A DNA stretch of 64,000 nucleotides, taken from contig NZ_JAVFJK010000002.1 in assembly GCF_030908215.1 (NCBI RefSeq), forward strand, positions 1 to 64,000. Reading direction: 5' to 3'. The stretch comes from Sinomonas sp. ASV486 (GTDB lineage: Bacteria > Actinomycetota > Actinomycetes > Actinomycetales > Micrococcaceae). The notes beneath the pieces are model-generated. The model worked only from the letters and a program-made list of their open reading frames with translations, searched no databases and had not been told where the DNA came from. Position numbers and translations under genes: made by a program. Below, piece after piece: positions 40,378-49,959 of this stretch (position 1 is the stretch's first letter; every line of letters starts with the position of its first letter).

Positions 40378-41460
40378 CTAGTCCCCGCCGAACGCCGCGC
40401 GGACCTCGGCCGGATCGACGTCCTCGATCCGCGCCGGGGACCAGTGCGGCGCTCCGTCCTTGTCGACGAGGAGGGCGCGGATGCCCTCGCGCATATCGTG
40501 ACGCCCGATGAGCGACGCGCCGAGCCGCAGGTCCTGCGCAAGCACATCGATCAGATCCAGGACGGCTGCGCGGCGCAGGGACTCGAGCGTGAGCACAACG
40601 GAGAACGGGCAGGCGGCGCGTATCGCCTCCTCGGCCGCCCGCGCCCCCTCCTGCCCGTCGGACGCGAGCTCGTCGAGCCGGTCGAGGATCGTCTGTGGGT
40701 CGCCGCCCGCGTAGGCTTCGTCGATCCACTCGCGCTCGGCCGCCAGCGGGGCAGCCATCCGCGGATCCGCGGGATCCAACGCCAGGCCCCGCACGACGTC
40801 GTGCGTCACCGAGAAGGCGGACGGGCCGGCGGCGTCGGACTCGGCGAGGCGCGCGGCGAGCGCCGCGATGAGTTCCTCTCCGCGCTCGCCGAGGCGTTCG
40901 GACGGCACGAAGTGGTCGGCCCAACCCAAGTACAGGGCATCGGCGCCGGTCGCCGTCGACGACGTGAGCGCGAGGTGGATCCCGACCTCCCCCGGCGCGG
41001 CCGCGAGCAGCTTCGCCATGCCGACGTCCGGCGTGAAGCCGATGCGGACCTCCGGCATCGCGACCCTCGTCCGCTCGGTCACGACCCGCACCGAGCCGTG
41101 CGCCGAGATCCCGAGGCCGCCGCCCATCGTGATCCCGTCCATGAGAGCCACATATGGCTTCGGGTATTCCGCGATAAGCGCGTTGAGCCGGTACTCATCA
41201 CCCCAGAACGCGACGGCGTCCTCGTCGTGCCCCGTCCGGAGGGTCCGCACATCGCCGCCCGCACAGAGTCCACGTCCCTCACCGCGCACGACGACGCCCC
41301 GGACCTCGGGCGCATCGGCCCACTCCTCGAGGGCGTGCCCCATGTTCAGAACCATGGTGTGGTCGAGGGAGTTGAGGGCGCTCGGCCGGTCGAGGGTGAG
41401 GATGCCCAGCGGGCCCCGGACCTCGGTTCGGATGCGCTGGACCAGGCTTCGCGGGCTCAT
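40378..41460 (-). CDS. 3-hydroxyisobutyryl-CoA hydrolase / enoyl-CoA hydratase family
   Basis: A 360-residue crotonase-fold protein of the HIBCH branch (valine catabolism). GRGLCAGGDVRTL, GITMGGGLGISAHGSVRVVT and AMPEVRIGFTPDVGMAKLLA match the hydrolase pattern, and the length fits HIBCH rather than a 260-residue hydratase. The ATG overlaps the glutamine amidotransferase stop by four bases. Last gene of a coupled three-gene operon. Confidence 0.88.
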   Translation of the reverse strand: MSPRSLVQRIRTEVRGPLGILTLDRPSALNSLDHTMVLNMGHALEEWADAPEVRGVVVRGEGRGLCAGGDVRTLRTGHDEDAVAFWGDEYRLNALIAEYPKPYVALMDGITMGGGLGISAHGSVRVVTERTRVAMPEVRIGFTPDVGMAKLLAAAPGEVGIHLALTSSTATGADALYLGWADHFVPSERLGERGEELIAALAARLAESDAAGPSAFSVTHDVVRGLALDPADPRMAAPLAAEREWIDEAYAGGDPQTILDRLDELASDGQEGARAAEEAIRAACPFSVVLTLESLRRAAVLDLIDVLAQDLRLGASLIGRHDMREGIRALLVDKDGAPHWSPARIEDVDPAEVRAAFGGD

Positions 41461-42239
41461 CGCACCGCCTCCCGACCCCGCACCGAGCGCTCCCGGCACG
41501 CGCTGGCGAACGCGCCTACGATCGCGGCGAGCTGGGCGGGTTCGGCCGCCCCTTCATCAGCCGCAGTCTGGGCGTCCTCGGGGTGCCACTGGACGGCGAC
41601 CAGCCACGAGTCCCGATCAGTGGACTCGAGCGCCTCGATCACCCCGTCAGGCGCCGTGGCCGCCACGCGCAGCCCGGCGCCGACGCGAGCGGCCGCCTGA
41701 TGGTGGCCGGACACGACGGTCGCCGTGTGCCCGAGCATCCCCCACAGCCTCGTGCCCGGTTCGATCGCCACGTCGTGGAGCACCATCGGCCCCTGGGGGT
41801 TGGCGTGGTTGCGGTGCGGTCCCCCCGCGCCGAGATCTTCGTGCAGCGTCCCGCCCAGGGCCACGTTGATGAGCTGGAGCCCCCGGCAGATTCCTAAGAC
41901 CGGGCGGCGCGCGGCGAGGGCGTCGCGCACGAGGCGAGCCTCGGCGTCGTCCGCCGCGCGGTCCACGCCATCAATCGTGGGGTGCGCGGCATCGCCCCCG
42001 TACAGCGCGGGGTCCACGTCGCCGCCGCCCATGACCAGCACGCCGTCGAACGTCTCCGCGTCCGGCAGGCCGCCCGCCGCCGCGTCGAGGATGACGGCGT
42101 CGCCGCCCGCCGCTTCAAGGCCCGCCACGGCATTGGCGGTCAAGGTGGCGAGTTCCTCGTGGAACCATGGCTCGTGCGACGCCGCGGTGGCCGCCCACGT
42201 GACCGCGATTCGCGGAGCGCGCTGGCTGTCCGCGGTCAT
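41457..42239 (-). CDS. class I glutamine amidotransferase / gamma-glutamyl hydrolase-like
   Basis: A 260-residue protein of the PuuD-like peptidase C26 group. VLVMGGGDVDPALYG, the nucleophile elbow LGICRGLQLINVALGG and the VQWHPEDAQ histidine-glutamate pair are intact. Such enzymes hydrolyse gamma-glutamyl amides such as gamma-glutamyl-GABA. It overlaps both neighbours by four bases, so it is tightly co-expressed with the quinone reductase and the hydroxyisobutyryl-CoA hydrolase; why is not obvious. Confidence 0.88.
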   Translation of the reverse strand: MTADSQRAPRIAVTWAATAASHEPWFHEELATLTANAVAGLEAAGGDAVILDAAAGGLPDAETFDGVLVMGGGDVDPALYGGDAAHPTIDGVDRAADDAEARLVRDALAARRPVLGICRGLQLINVALGGTLHEDLGAGGPHRNHANPQGPMVLHDVAIEPGTRLWGMLGHTATVVSGHHQAAARVGAGLRVAATAPDGVIEALESTDRDSWLVAVQWHPEDAQTAADEGAAEPAQLAAIVGAFASACRERSVRGREAVR

Positions 42240-43336
42240 GCCCGGTCGCCCGGATACAACGGGTTGTGGCCTGCGGCGATGCGCTCTCCCGCGGGCGGCG
42301 GCCCTGGCGGAGAGCCGTCGCCGAAGGGGCGGCCACCCAGAGCCTCACGGCCGTGCGGGGTCAGCCAGTTCGCCAGATCCGGGCCGGCGGGAACGATCTT
42401 CGTCGGGTTGATGTCCTCATGGACGATGTAGTAGTGCTGCTTGATCTGTACGAAGTCGATCGTGTCGCCGAAGCCCGGCGTCTGGAACAGGTCGCGAGCA
42501 TAGGCCCACAGGGCCGGCATCTCGGTCAGCCTGTTGCGGTTGCACTTGAAGTGGCCGTGGTAGACCGGGTCGAAGCGCGCAAGCGTCGTGAAGAGGCGCA
42601 CGTCCGCCTCGGTGATCGTGTCCCCGACGAGGTAGCGCTGACCCATGAGTCGGTCCTCGAGCCAGTCCATCGCGTCCCAGAGTCGGGCGTAGGCGCGGTC
42701 ATAGGAGGCCTGGGACCCCGCGAAGCCACAGCGGTAGACGCCATTGTTGACCTCCGTGAAGACGCGCGCGTTGACCTCATCGATCTCTTCGCGGAGAGCA
42801 TCCGGGTAGAGGTCCGGCGCACCGTCCCGGTGGAACGCGGACCACTCGCTCGAGAAGTCGAGGGTGATCTGCGGGTAGTTGTTGGTCACGACGGCGCGGC
42901 TGGCCTCATCAACGATGGCGGGCACGGTGATGCCGCGCGGGTAGTCGGGGAAACGGCGGAAGTAGGCCTCCTGGAGGCGCTCGATGCCGAGCACGGGGTC
43001 GCGGCCGTCCGGGTCGAGGTCGAATGTCCAGGAGCGGACGTCGTGGGTAGGGCCAGGGAGGCCCAGCGAGATGGCGTCCTCCAGACCCAGGAGCCTTCGG
43101 ACGATGACGGTCCGGTTGGCCCACGGGCAGGCACGCGCCGCGACGAGGCGGTAGCGGCCGGCTTCGACGGGCCAGGCCAATGCGCCGTCGGGCGCGGGGC
43201 TGCCCGGAGGAAAGGTCCCGTCGCGGGTGATCCGGTCCTCGATGTAGTTCGTGTCCCGCGTGAACTCCTCGCCCGAATGCACGTAGGCACCCTTGGTGCT
43301 GAACTCGCTGCGGGTCTGGGGCTGCTCCGTCGCCAT
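42236..43336 (-). CDS. glutathionyl-hydroquinone reductase-like protein
   Basis: A 366-residue GST-Xi/YqjG-type thiol transferase. The active cysteine is in RLVAARACPWANRTVIVRRL; TNNYPQITLDFSSEW and LMGQRYLVGDTITEADVRLF follow the family order. It removes thiol groups from quinone conjugates; in actinobacteria the thiol would be mycothiol rather than glutathione (inference). ATG coupled downstream to the amidotransferase. First gene of its operon. Confidence 0.9.
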   Translation of the reverse strand: MATEQPQTRSEFSTKGAYVHSGEEFTRDTNYIEDRITRDGTFPPGSPAPDGALAWPVEAGRYRLVAARACPWANRTVIVRRLLGLEDAISLGLPGPTHDVRSWTFDLDPDGRDPVLGIERLQEAYFRRFPDYPRGITVPAIVDEASRAVVTNNYPQITLDFSSEWSAFHRDGAPDLYPDALREEIDEVNARVFTEVNNGVYRCGFAGSQASYDRAYARLWDAMDWLEDRLMGQRYLVGDTITEADVRLFTTLARFDPVYHGHFKCNRNRLTEMPALWAYARDLFQTPGFGDTIDFVQIKQHYYIVHEDINPTKIVPAGPDLANWLTPHGREALGGRPFGDGSPPGPPPAGERIAAGHNPLYPGDRA

Positions 43337-43392
43337 GCGGTCAGCCTAACGCCATGGGCTGACAGTCTTCGCGACCGCGGGAAGCGGTCGGC

Positions 43393-44034
43393 TCAGAGGA
43401 GGGCCGCAATGAGAGCTTTCGCAACCCAGTCGCGATAGCGGTCGAGGTCCCAACCGCGCTTGACAACGAGCAGCTCAAACAGCTCCGGCGAGTTATAGGC
43501 CCAGAGGACGTCGCGGGCGTCCTCGGCGATGACCCCGTCGGCGAGGCAGCCCGCCTCGGCCAGGTGCTGCGCGAGCCGCCGCATTCCGGCGAGGCGCTGG
43601 GATTGGAGCCTGTTCCACAGCTCCCGCACGGCGGGATCGGCCTCGGCGGCCGATTTCACCATGAGGTGGAGGCGGCCGGATCTCCCAAGCGTCTCGGCGA
43701 GGCCGCGCGTGTACAGATCGATCTTGGCCGCCGGGTCCGGCTCCGCGAAGATCCGCTGCGCACGCTCGCGCTGAGGCACCGGCGTCTCGTCGAAGTCTCC
43801 GGCCATGGCGACGTCGATCACGGTCTTCACCAGGGCTGCCTTGTCGCCGAACGCCTTGTATACCGTATGCGGGGACACCCCCGCGGCCTCCGCCACTCCC
43901 GCCACGGACGTCCCCGTGTAGCCGTTGGCGAACAGTTCCCCACGGGCCGCATTGATGATGTCGCGCCGCGTCTGCTCGGCCTGCTCGCGGCGCCGGCTGC
44001 TGTTGTAGTCTCGTCGCCCCTTGACTTCGACCAT
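43393..44034 (-). CDS. TetR-family transcriptional regulator
   Basis: A TetR repressor of about 213 residues. The helix-turn-helix runs through GTSVAGVAEAAGVSPHTVYK and AFGDKAALVKTVIDVA. The start at 44034 (MVEVKGRRDYN) has GGA nearby; 44049 would add five residues but overlaps the palindrome at 44048-44060. Divergent from the glycosyltransferase gene, its probable target. Confidence 0.88.
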   Translation of the reverse strand: MVEVKGRRDYNSSRRREQAEQTRRDIINAARGELFANGYTGTSVAGVAEAAGVSPHTVYKAFGDKAALVKTVIDVAMAGDFDETPVPQRERAQRIFAEPDPAAKIDLYTRGLAETLGRSGRLHLMVKSAAEADPAVRELWNRLQSQRLAGMRRLAQHLAEAGCLADGVIAEDARDVLWAYNSPELFELLVVKRGWDLDRYRDWVAKALIAALL

Positions 44035-44047
44035 ATTCGATCCAATC

Positions 44048-44060
44048 ATTTATATTAAAT
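44048..44060. promoter_or_regulatory. AT-rich palindrome between tetR and glycosyltransferase
   Basis: ATTTA-TAT-TAAAT, perfect, in a 40-bp divergent intergenic region and unusually AT-rich for this genome. Candidate operator or -10 region. Confidence 0.4.
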
Positions 44061-44088
44061 AGAGAGATATGGAACGAGGATAGTCGCG

Positions 44089-45405
44089 ATGACACGGTTC
44101 CTGGTAGCAGTCACCCCCGTGACGGGCCACATGCTTCCTACATCGGTGCTGGTCGCCGAGCTCGTCCGCCGCGGGCACGACGTCGCGTGGTACACGGGGG
44201 CGGCCTTCCGCACCTTGGTCGAGGGCTCCGGCGCCCAGTGGTTCCCCCTTCGGAGCGGCCCGGACTGGAGCGTGACCAAGCCGTACGACGTCGTGCCTGA
44301 ACTGCGCACCACGCGCGGCGTCGCCCAAGTCCGCACGGCGTTCTCGAAGCTCTTCATCGACGGCGCTCCGCCGGCCCTCGCCGACCTAGGGGAGATCCAC
44401 GCGGGCTTCCGCGCCGAGGTGGTCCTCGGCAATGCGCTCTCGTTCGCGGCGCGCTGGTTCAGCGAGCTGCACGGCGTGCCCCACGCGAACATCGGCACAA
44501 CGGTGTTGGGCATCTACAGCAGAGACACCGCGCCAATGGGCCTGGGGCTCCCGCCGTTGCCGGGCCCGATCGGCCGGGCCCGCAACGCCGTGCTCACCGC
44601 TGCGCACCGCCGGATCATCTTCGGTCCCGTGAGCCGGCACCTCGACGACGTCCGGTCGTCGGTGGGGCTGCCGCGACAGGGACGCGACATGGTGGACACC
44701 TTCGCCACCCCCTACCTGTACCTCCAGGACACGGCTGAGTCGTTCGAGTATCCCCGCTCAGACCTGCCTCCACAGGTCCATTTCATCGGCCCCCTCCTGA
44801 CCGCGGATCGGACGCTGCCCAAACGGCCGCAATGGTGGGACGAGGCAACGTCGGGCAGGCCGGTGGTGCTCGTGACCCAAGGAACCGTGACTAATGTCGA
44901 TGACCATCTCATCGGTGCCACGGTCGAGGCCCTCGCAGGGAAGGACCCGCTCGTGATCGTTGCAGGAGCGGACGCTTCGCTCCCGCTGCCCGACCCGCTC
45001 CCCTCGAATGTGCGTATCGAAGGCTACGTCCCGATGGCGGCACTGATGCCCCACGTGACCGCTTATGTCACCAACGGCGGCTATGGCGGCGTGCAGCGGG
45101 CGCTGGCCCAAGGCGTGCCGATCGTGGTCGCCGCCGGCTCCGAGGACAAGCCTGAAGTGGCCGCGCGCGTTGCGTGGTCCGGGGCTGGCATCCGTCTTCC
45201 CCAGCGTCCTTCCGCCGCAGAAATGCGCCGGGCCCTCGAGGCCCTTGACACCGATCCCCACTACCGAGCCAACGGCCGGCGCATCGCCGACGACATGGCC
45301 TCCCATCGTCCCGCCGAGGAGGGTGCGGACCTCCTCGAGCAGCTCGGCCGGACGCAAAGCCCGGTCATCCGGGGCGCCTGGGATGGCTCAAGCCAGCCGA
45401 ACTGA
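44089..45405 (+). CDS. GT1-family glycosyltransferase
   Basis: A 438-residue GT-B glycosyltransferase of the UGT/MGT type, which glycosylates small hydrophobic acceptors. The N-terminal acceptor domain begins FLVAVTPVTGHMLPTSVLVA; the donor-binding region is YVTNGGYGGVQRALAQGVPI followed by SEDKPEVAARVAWSGAGIRL. GAGGATAGTCGCG precedes the ATG. Control by a divergent TetR suggests a detoxification role, like macrolide glycosyltransferases; the acceptor is unknown. Confidence 0.88.
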   Translation: MTRFLVAVTPVTGHMLPTSVLVAELVRRGHDVAWYTGAAFRTLVEGSGAQWFPLRSGPDWSVTKPYDVVPELRTTRGVAQVRTAFSKLFIDGAPPALADLGEIHAGFRAEVVLGNALSFAARWFSELHGVPHANIGTTVLGIYSRDTAPMGLGLPPLPGPIGRARNAVLTAAHRRIIFGPVSRHLDDVRSSVGLPRQGRDMVDTFATPYLYLQDTAESFEYPRSDLPPQVHFIGPLLTADRTLPKRPQWWDEATSGRPVVLVTQGTVTNVDDHLIGATVEALAGKDPLVIVAGADASLPLPDPLPSNVRIEGYVPMAALMPHVTAYVTNGGYGGVQRALAQGVPIVVAAGSEDKPEVAARVAWSGAGIRLPQRPSAAEMRRALEALDTDPHYRANGRRIADDMASHRPAEEGADLLEQLGRTQSPVIRGAWDGSSQPN

Positions 45406-45486
45406 TCTGCGTTATGACGCGTCTGAACACGCGATGCGGATGTCGCACCGTGGGAAGCGGTCAGATGGCGCACGACGTGAGGCAGA

Positions 45487-47259
45487 TCAGAAGGGCGGCG
45501 GTTTGGGCTCACCGGGGGTGGTGACGTGGGTGCGGCCCAGGGGAGACGTCCACGTGATCGTGCCGCCGTGCGAACCCTGTTCCGCGTTCCACACACCAAT
45601 CGTCTTGAGTCGATGGTGTTCGGGGCACAAGAGTGCGAGATTGGTCAGCTCTGTGCTGCCGCCCCGTGCCCATTCGAGGGTGTGGTCCACTTCGGTGTGC
45701 GCGGAGGGGCGATCGCACGCCGGGAAACGGCAGTTCGCATCCCGAAGCACGATTTGTCTTCGGAGCACGGGCGGCGGGGTATATCGGCTTCGCCCGAGGG
45801 CCAGAGGCTCGCCCGTGTCCGGGTCGGCGAGCATGCGCAGCCACGTGCTGGCTCGGGCGGCGAGGCGTCGAGCCGCCGCCGCGGAGATGAGCCCATAGCC
45901 GAGGATCTCGCCGGGCTCGCGGTCGAACGCGACCTCCCACGCCTCCTCAGCACGGGCCGCGCGTGATGCTCCGTCAGGATCGGCCTCGCGTGATGCCTCT
46001 TCAACACCGGCCCCGCGTGGTCCCTCCTCAACACCGGCCTCGGGCGGCTGACGCCGGCGGACCACCGGCACCACGGTGGCCAATGGAACGGTGACCACGA
46101 GCTCGGTGCGCACTCCTCCTCGCGGGGACGGCGCACCTCCACCCGCATCGGGACCGGTGAGGGCGAGGAGAAGGGCGGTGAAGGCGTCGAGACGGGCCTG
46201 CGTGACCGTGCGGGGGTCGTCGGCGGGCTGGTTGCGCGCAATCGCCTGAAGACGGGTGTCGATCGCCGCCCCATCTTCCAGCGGAAGCCAGGCGGAGAGA
46301 TGGCACATGCCGTCGTCAGCGGGCTCGATGTCGACCCGACGATGATCACGCGCAATGCGTGCCCGTTCCTCGAACGTCTCGGACGAGTACTTCTGAGCCA
46401 GCCGGCGTACGGCACACTGAAGGGCAGGCAGTGAAGGGAGCGGCCCGTCCTCGCCGCCAGCCACCGCAAGTGCCACCGCGCGCGTCATGAATTCCAAGGT
46501 TGCGGACACCGGAACAGCCACGGCCGCCCGCAGGATGGTCTGAGCGCGAGGACGATCCAGCTCGCCATCGTCCATCGCGGCGAGGAGCGGTGCGGCGTAG
46601 GTCTCGGTCAGGGCCAGACACTCGGCCACGAGCGCTCTCGCGGCCCGCGGAGGCAGGGACAGCTCGGCGGCGACCTCCGCCGCGGCCAGTGACGGAGCTT
46701 GGACGCGCTCGTGGGGATCCTCGGACTCTGCGCCCAGCAGGATGGCGATCCGACGGACGTCCCGGGCCCGATCAGCGTGAATCTGGGCCTCGGTGGCCTG
46801 ATGCCGGGACAGCCCGCCCACGAGCATCTCGACCCGCCGGACGCGCAGTTCGGCCCGGAGCGCGGCCGGAGGGAGCTCCTCGGCCAGCGCGGGATCGACC
46901 GCCGCCGGGTCGAGGCTCTCGGGACCGAACCCGGTCACGTCGCGTCCGTTGGCATCAACAACCGTGTAGAGCGCCCCGGCCTCCTCGAGATCCGCCACAT
47001 CGAAGCCCTCGGAGCCGCGCTCCTCGAGCCCGGCGGCCGTCCGCGCCGCGGGAATCCGCGCCTCAGAAGTCTGCGCCTCCGCCTCCGCGGCCCACTCATC
47101 GAAGTCCGCGCGCCCCGGATCTGCCGCCGGATCGTCGAGGTATGAAGGCCACGGGTACGCGCTCGCCCATGAATCCTCGGGAACGGGCCCGAGCGCGGGT
47201 GCGCCGACATTGCGCGGCGACCACCCGCCGTCGTGCGCCGAACCCGTGAACCTGTCCAT
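45487..47259 (-). CDS. DUF222 / HNH endonuclease domain protein
   Basis: About 590 residues of the DUF222-HNH family (REP13E12-like), abundant in actinobacteria. The DUF222 part includes ARALVAECLALTETYAAPLL and MCHLSAWLPLEDGAAIDTRL. The C-terminal HNH has DANCRFPACD, HTEVDHTLEW and LALLCPEHHRLKT, with zinc cysteines and the catalytic histidine. An acidic repeat-like insertion (GVEEGPRGAGVEEA) splits DUF222 from HNH. Start 47259 (MDRFTGSAHDGG) chosen; 47307 is possible. A 12-base word copy lies at 47226-47237. Role unproved; possibly mobile-element derived. Confidence 0.88.
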   Translation of the reverse strand: MDRFTGSAHDGGWSPRNVGAPALGPVPEDSWASAYPWPSYLDDPAADPGRADFDEWAAEAEAQTSEARIPAARTAAGLEERGSEGFDVADLEEAGALYTVVDANGRDVTGFGPESLDPAAVDPALAEELPPAALRAELRVRRVEMLVGGLSRHQATEAQIHADRARDVRRIAILLGAESEDPHERVQAPSLAAAEVAAELSLPPRAARALVAECLALTETYAAPLLAAMDDGELDRPRAQTILRAAVAVPVSATLEFMTRAVALAVAGGEDGPLPSLPALQCAVRRLAQKYSSETFEERARIARDHRRVDIEPADDGMCHLSAWLPLEDGAAIDTRLQAIARNQPADDPRTVTQARLDAFTALLLALTGPDAGGGAPSPRGGVRTELVVTVPLATVVPVVRRRQPPEAGVEEGPRGAGVEEASREADPDGASRAARAEEAWEVAFDREPGEILGYGLISAAAARRLAARASTWLRMLADPDTGEPLALGRSRYTPPPVLRRQIVLRDANCRFPACDRPSAHTEVDHTLEWARGGSTELTNLALLCPEHHRLKTIGVWNAEQGSHGGTITWTSPLGRTHVTTPGEPKPPPF

Positions 47260-47364
47260 GACTCGATCCCACCACTGGGGTCCGACATTTCTCAGCGCCC
47301 CGCCCATCCCTGAACGAACCCGATCCGGGCGGTCCCACCCAGCGGAAGCCGTCCGCAGTGCGTC

Positions 47365-47382
47365 GATCAGAGCGCCCTGATC
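47365..47382. promoter_or_regulatory. inverted repeat between HNH gene and enoyl-CoA hydratase
   Basis: GATCAG-AGCGCC-CTGATC, perfect 6-bp arms, in the divergent intergenic region. Candidate operator of unknown regulator. Confidence 0.3.
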
Positions 47383-47470
47383 AGAGAGCGGTGAGACCCA
47401 GTTTCACGGACAGGGCCCCGCCCGCTAGCGTGGGACGTGGACCACAGGAATCAACGGCGAGGACCTGACC

Positions 47471-48298
47471 ATGAATGCCAGCACCCCTGACCTGGGCACC
47501 TACGAAACCCTCGAACTCGATCTCACGGACCATGTCCTGACGCTCACGGTGAACCGCCCCAAGGCACTCAACGCGCTGTCCCAGCAGGTCGTGGCGGACC
47601 TATGGAAGGCGCTCACTGCGATTCAGGATTCCTGCACGCACGACGCCGGGTGGCCGGTTCGCGGCGTGATCGTCACCGGCGCTGGGGGCAAGGCCTTCGT
47701 TGCAGGCGCGGACATCCGTGAAATGTCAGCGATGGATCCTGACACCGCCTCCGAATACGGCCGGTCGATGCACGCCGTCACCCTCCTCCTCGAGAAGGTC
47801 CCGGTCCCTGTCATCGCTGCGGTTGACGGCTTCGCGCTTGGCGGCGGCTGCGAGCTGGCTCTCGCGTGCGACTTCATCTACGCTTCCGAAGCCGCCCGGT
47901 TCGGCCAGCCCGAGGTCAATCTGGGCCTCGTGCCGGGCTTCGGCGGATCGGTCCGTCTCCCCCAGCGCGTGGGACTCGGTCCCGCCCGGGAGCTCATCTA
48001 CACGGGACGCCAGGTCGACGCCGCCGAGGCGCTGCGCCTCGGGCTCGTGAACCGCGTCCTTCCCACGCGGGACGAGCTCTTCGAGGCGGCGCGCGCCACG
48101 CTCGCCGAGGTCATCGGGAAGGCCCCGCTCGCCGTCGGACTCTCGAAGCAGTCGATCGCCGGGGCCGTGGGCCGCCGCACCAGCAAGGGACTCGAGGTCG
48201 AAGCCGAGGCGTTCCGCGAGGCCTTCACGACCGCCGACATGCGGGAGGGCACCGCGGCGTTCCTCGAGAAGAGGAAGGCCGTCTTCATCGGAAGGTAG
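47471..48298 (+). CDS. enoyl-CoA hydratase/isomerase
   Basis: A 275-residue crotonase. KAFVAGADIREMSAMDPDTA is the first oxyanion-hole region and DGFALGGGCELALACDFIYA the second; FGQPEVNLGLVPGFGGSVRL carries the catalytic glutamate region of true hydratases. It would hydrate crotonyl-CoA or longer enoyl-CoAs, and could take up the product of the glutaryl-CoA route encoded 10 kb away. A near-copy of the 12-base word (47637-47648) encodes THDAG in a loop. Confidence 0.92.
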   Translation: MNASTPDLGTYETLELDLTDHVLTLTVNRPKALNALSQQVVADLWKALTAIQDSCTHDAGWPVRGVIVTGAGGKAFVAGADIREMSAMDPDTASEYGRSMHAVTLLLEKVPVPVIAAVDGFALGGGCELALACDFIYASEAARFGQPEVNLGLVPGFGGSVRLPQRVGLGPARELIYTGRQVDAAEALRLGLVNRVLPTRDELFEAARATLAEVIGKAPLAVGLSKQSIAGAVGRRTSKGLEVEAEAFREAFTTADMREGTAAFLEKRKAVFIGR

Positions 48299-48319
48299 GC
48301 GCCCCGGAGGTGGGGGCGC
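48299..48319 (+). terminator. possible terminator after enoyl-CoA hydratase
   Basis: GCGCCCC-N7-GGGGCGC hairpin directly after the stop codon; no T-tract, so weak. Confidence 0.35.
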
Positions 48320-48504
48320 GGGGGGCTCTGGCTCAGGCCGCGGCTCGCCGTCACAGACGCTCCGGATGGCCGTGGACCCGCCGGATGCAACCCCTCACAC
48401 CCGACCGCAAGCCCAGCGGGCAGCGGTTGACGATTCAAGCACCCATTGCCGACAACAAGCCCCCCCACAGCAAATCGAAAGGGTGCGGCAGCAGAGTTGT
48501 AGGC

Positions 48505-49959
48505 ATGACGGCGACACTTCCCACCCCCCAGCCACCCACCCAGGCGCTTCCCCTAGCGACCGGACGCGCGGCTCTGGGCCGTGAGCTCAGGGCGCGGGGC
48601 CGGCGTCGTCTGCTCGGTGCCGATCTGCTCTCGGTCGCGGCGTGGGGCTCGGCGGCAGCTGCCGTCGCGCTCTACCTTGCGGACGGCGCGGCCGGGCAGT
48701 TCGGCACCGTGCCCCAGGCACTCACGGCGATCGGAATCATCGCCGGACTCATCGGCACCGACCTGGTGCTCGTGATGATGCTCCTCGCGGCGCGCCTCCC
48801 GTGGATCGACCGGGCCATCGGGCACGACCACGCGATGTCGGTCCACGGAAAGCTCGGCAAGCCCTCCCTGTACCTCATCCTGGCCCACATGGTGTTCCTG
48901 CTCCTCGGCTACGGCGCCTCCGAGGGCCTCAACCCGATCGCCGAGGCCGTGTCCCTGTGGAACCTCGTTCCGGACATGTGGCTCGCGTTCGTCTCCATAG
49001 CACTGTTCATCGCAGTGGTCGTGACCTCGCTCGTCGCTGTGCGGCGCAAGATGCCGTACGAGTTCTGGCACGCCATCCACCTCCTCACCTACGCCGCGGT
49101 CCTGACCGGCCTCCCCCACCAGTTCAGCGTGGGCGGGCTGTTCGCCGAGGGCCATTGGCAGCGGCTCTACTGGGAGCTCTTCTACTGGACAGTGGTCGTG
49201 GCCCTCGTCGGGTTCCGCGTCGTGGCACCGCTGGTCCGCACGTGGAGGCACCAGCTCACGGTGACCCGCGTGATCGAGGAAGCCCCCGGCGTCGTGAGCA
49301 TCGAGATGACGGGCCTGCGCCTGGCCGAGCTTACGGGCGAGGGCGGAAGGTTCTTCATCTGGCGCTTCCTCGCCCCGGGCGTGTGGTGGCACGCGCACCC
49401 GTTCAGCCTCTCCGCAGAACCGAGCGGCCGCGGCGCTCCCTACGGCATCCGGATCACGGTCCGCGACCTCGGCCGCGGCACGGCGGCACTCCTGCGGATC
49501 CGGCCGGGAACCAAGGTCGCTCTCGCAGGCCCCTACGGCAACTTCGCCCACTCGTCCCGCACCCGGCCCGGCCTCGTGATGGTCGGCTCGGGCATCGGCA
49601 TCACCCCGATCCGCGCGCTCCTCGAGCGGGCCGAGTTCGCCCCCGGTGACGCGACCGTGATCCTGCGCGGCGGCGACCCGAGCCGGCTCTACCTCCGCGA
49701 CGAGATCGCCGCCCTCTGCCGGGCGCGCGGGGCCGTGCTCTACGAGCTCGTGGGGCACCGCGCCCGCGGCAAGTCATGGCTCCCCCGCCACCAGTCGGGC
49801 CTGCACCTGACTGACTATCTCCCCGAAGGCGCACCCCCACTCACTGATTCCGACATCTACGTCTGCGGGCCCCGCGACTGGTCCGACGCCGTCCTCGCGG
49901 ACGCGAAGGCCTCCGGCGCCGCAGATGCCCAGCTCCATCGCGAAAGGTTCGACTGGTGA
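48505..49959 (+). CDS. membrane ferric-reductase-like flavoprotein (ferredoxin reductase family)
   Basis: A 484-residue protein. About six membrane helices carry the paired histidines of b-type haem sites (MSVHGKLGKPSLYLILAHMV, FWHAIHLLTYAAVLTGLPHQ). The FAD domain has WHAHPFSLSAEPS and the NAD(P) domain VMVGSGIGITPIRALLE, ending YVCGPRDWSDAV. It would pass electrons from cytoplasmic NAD(P)H across the membrane. The stop overlaps the next gene (GTGA), which codes for a secreted flavin protein, the likely acceptor. Confidence 0.9.
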   Translation: MTATLPTPQPPTQALPLATGRAALGRELRARGRRRLLGADLLSVAAWGSAAAAVALYLADGAAGQFGTVPQALTAIGIIAGLIGTDLVLVMMLLAARLPWIDRAIGHDHAMSVHGKLGKPSLYLILAHMVFLLLGYGASEGLNPIAEAVSLWNLVPDMWLAFVSIALFIAVVVTSLVAVRRKMPYEFWHAIHLLTYAAVLTGLPHQFSVGGLFAEGHWQRLYWELFYWTVVVALVGFRVVAPLVRTWRHQLTVTRVIEEAPGVVSIEMTGLRLAELTGEGGRFFIWRFLAPGVWWHAHPFSLSAEPSGRGAPYGIRITVRDLGRGTAALLRIRPGTKVALAGPYGNFAHSSRTRPGLVMVGSGIGITPIRALLERAEFAPGDATVILRGGDPSRLYLRDEIAALCRARGAVLYELVGHRARGKSWLPRHQSGLHLTDYLPEGAPPLTDSDIYVCGPRDWSDAVLADAKASGAADAQLHRERFDW

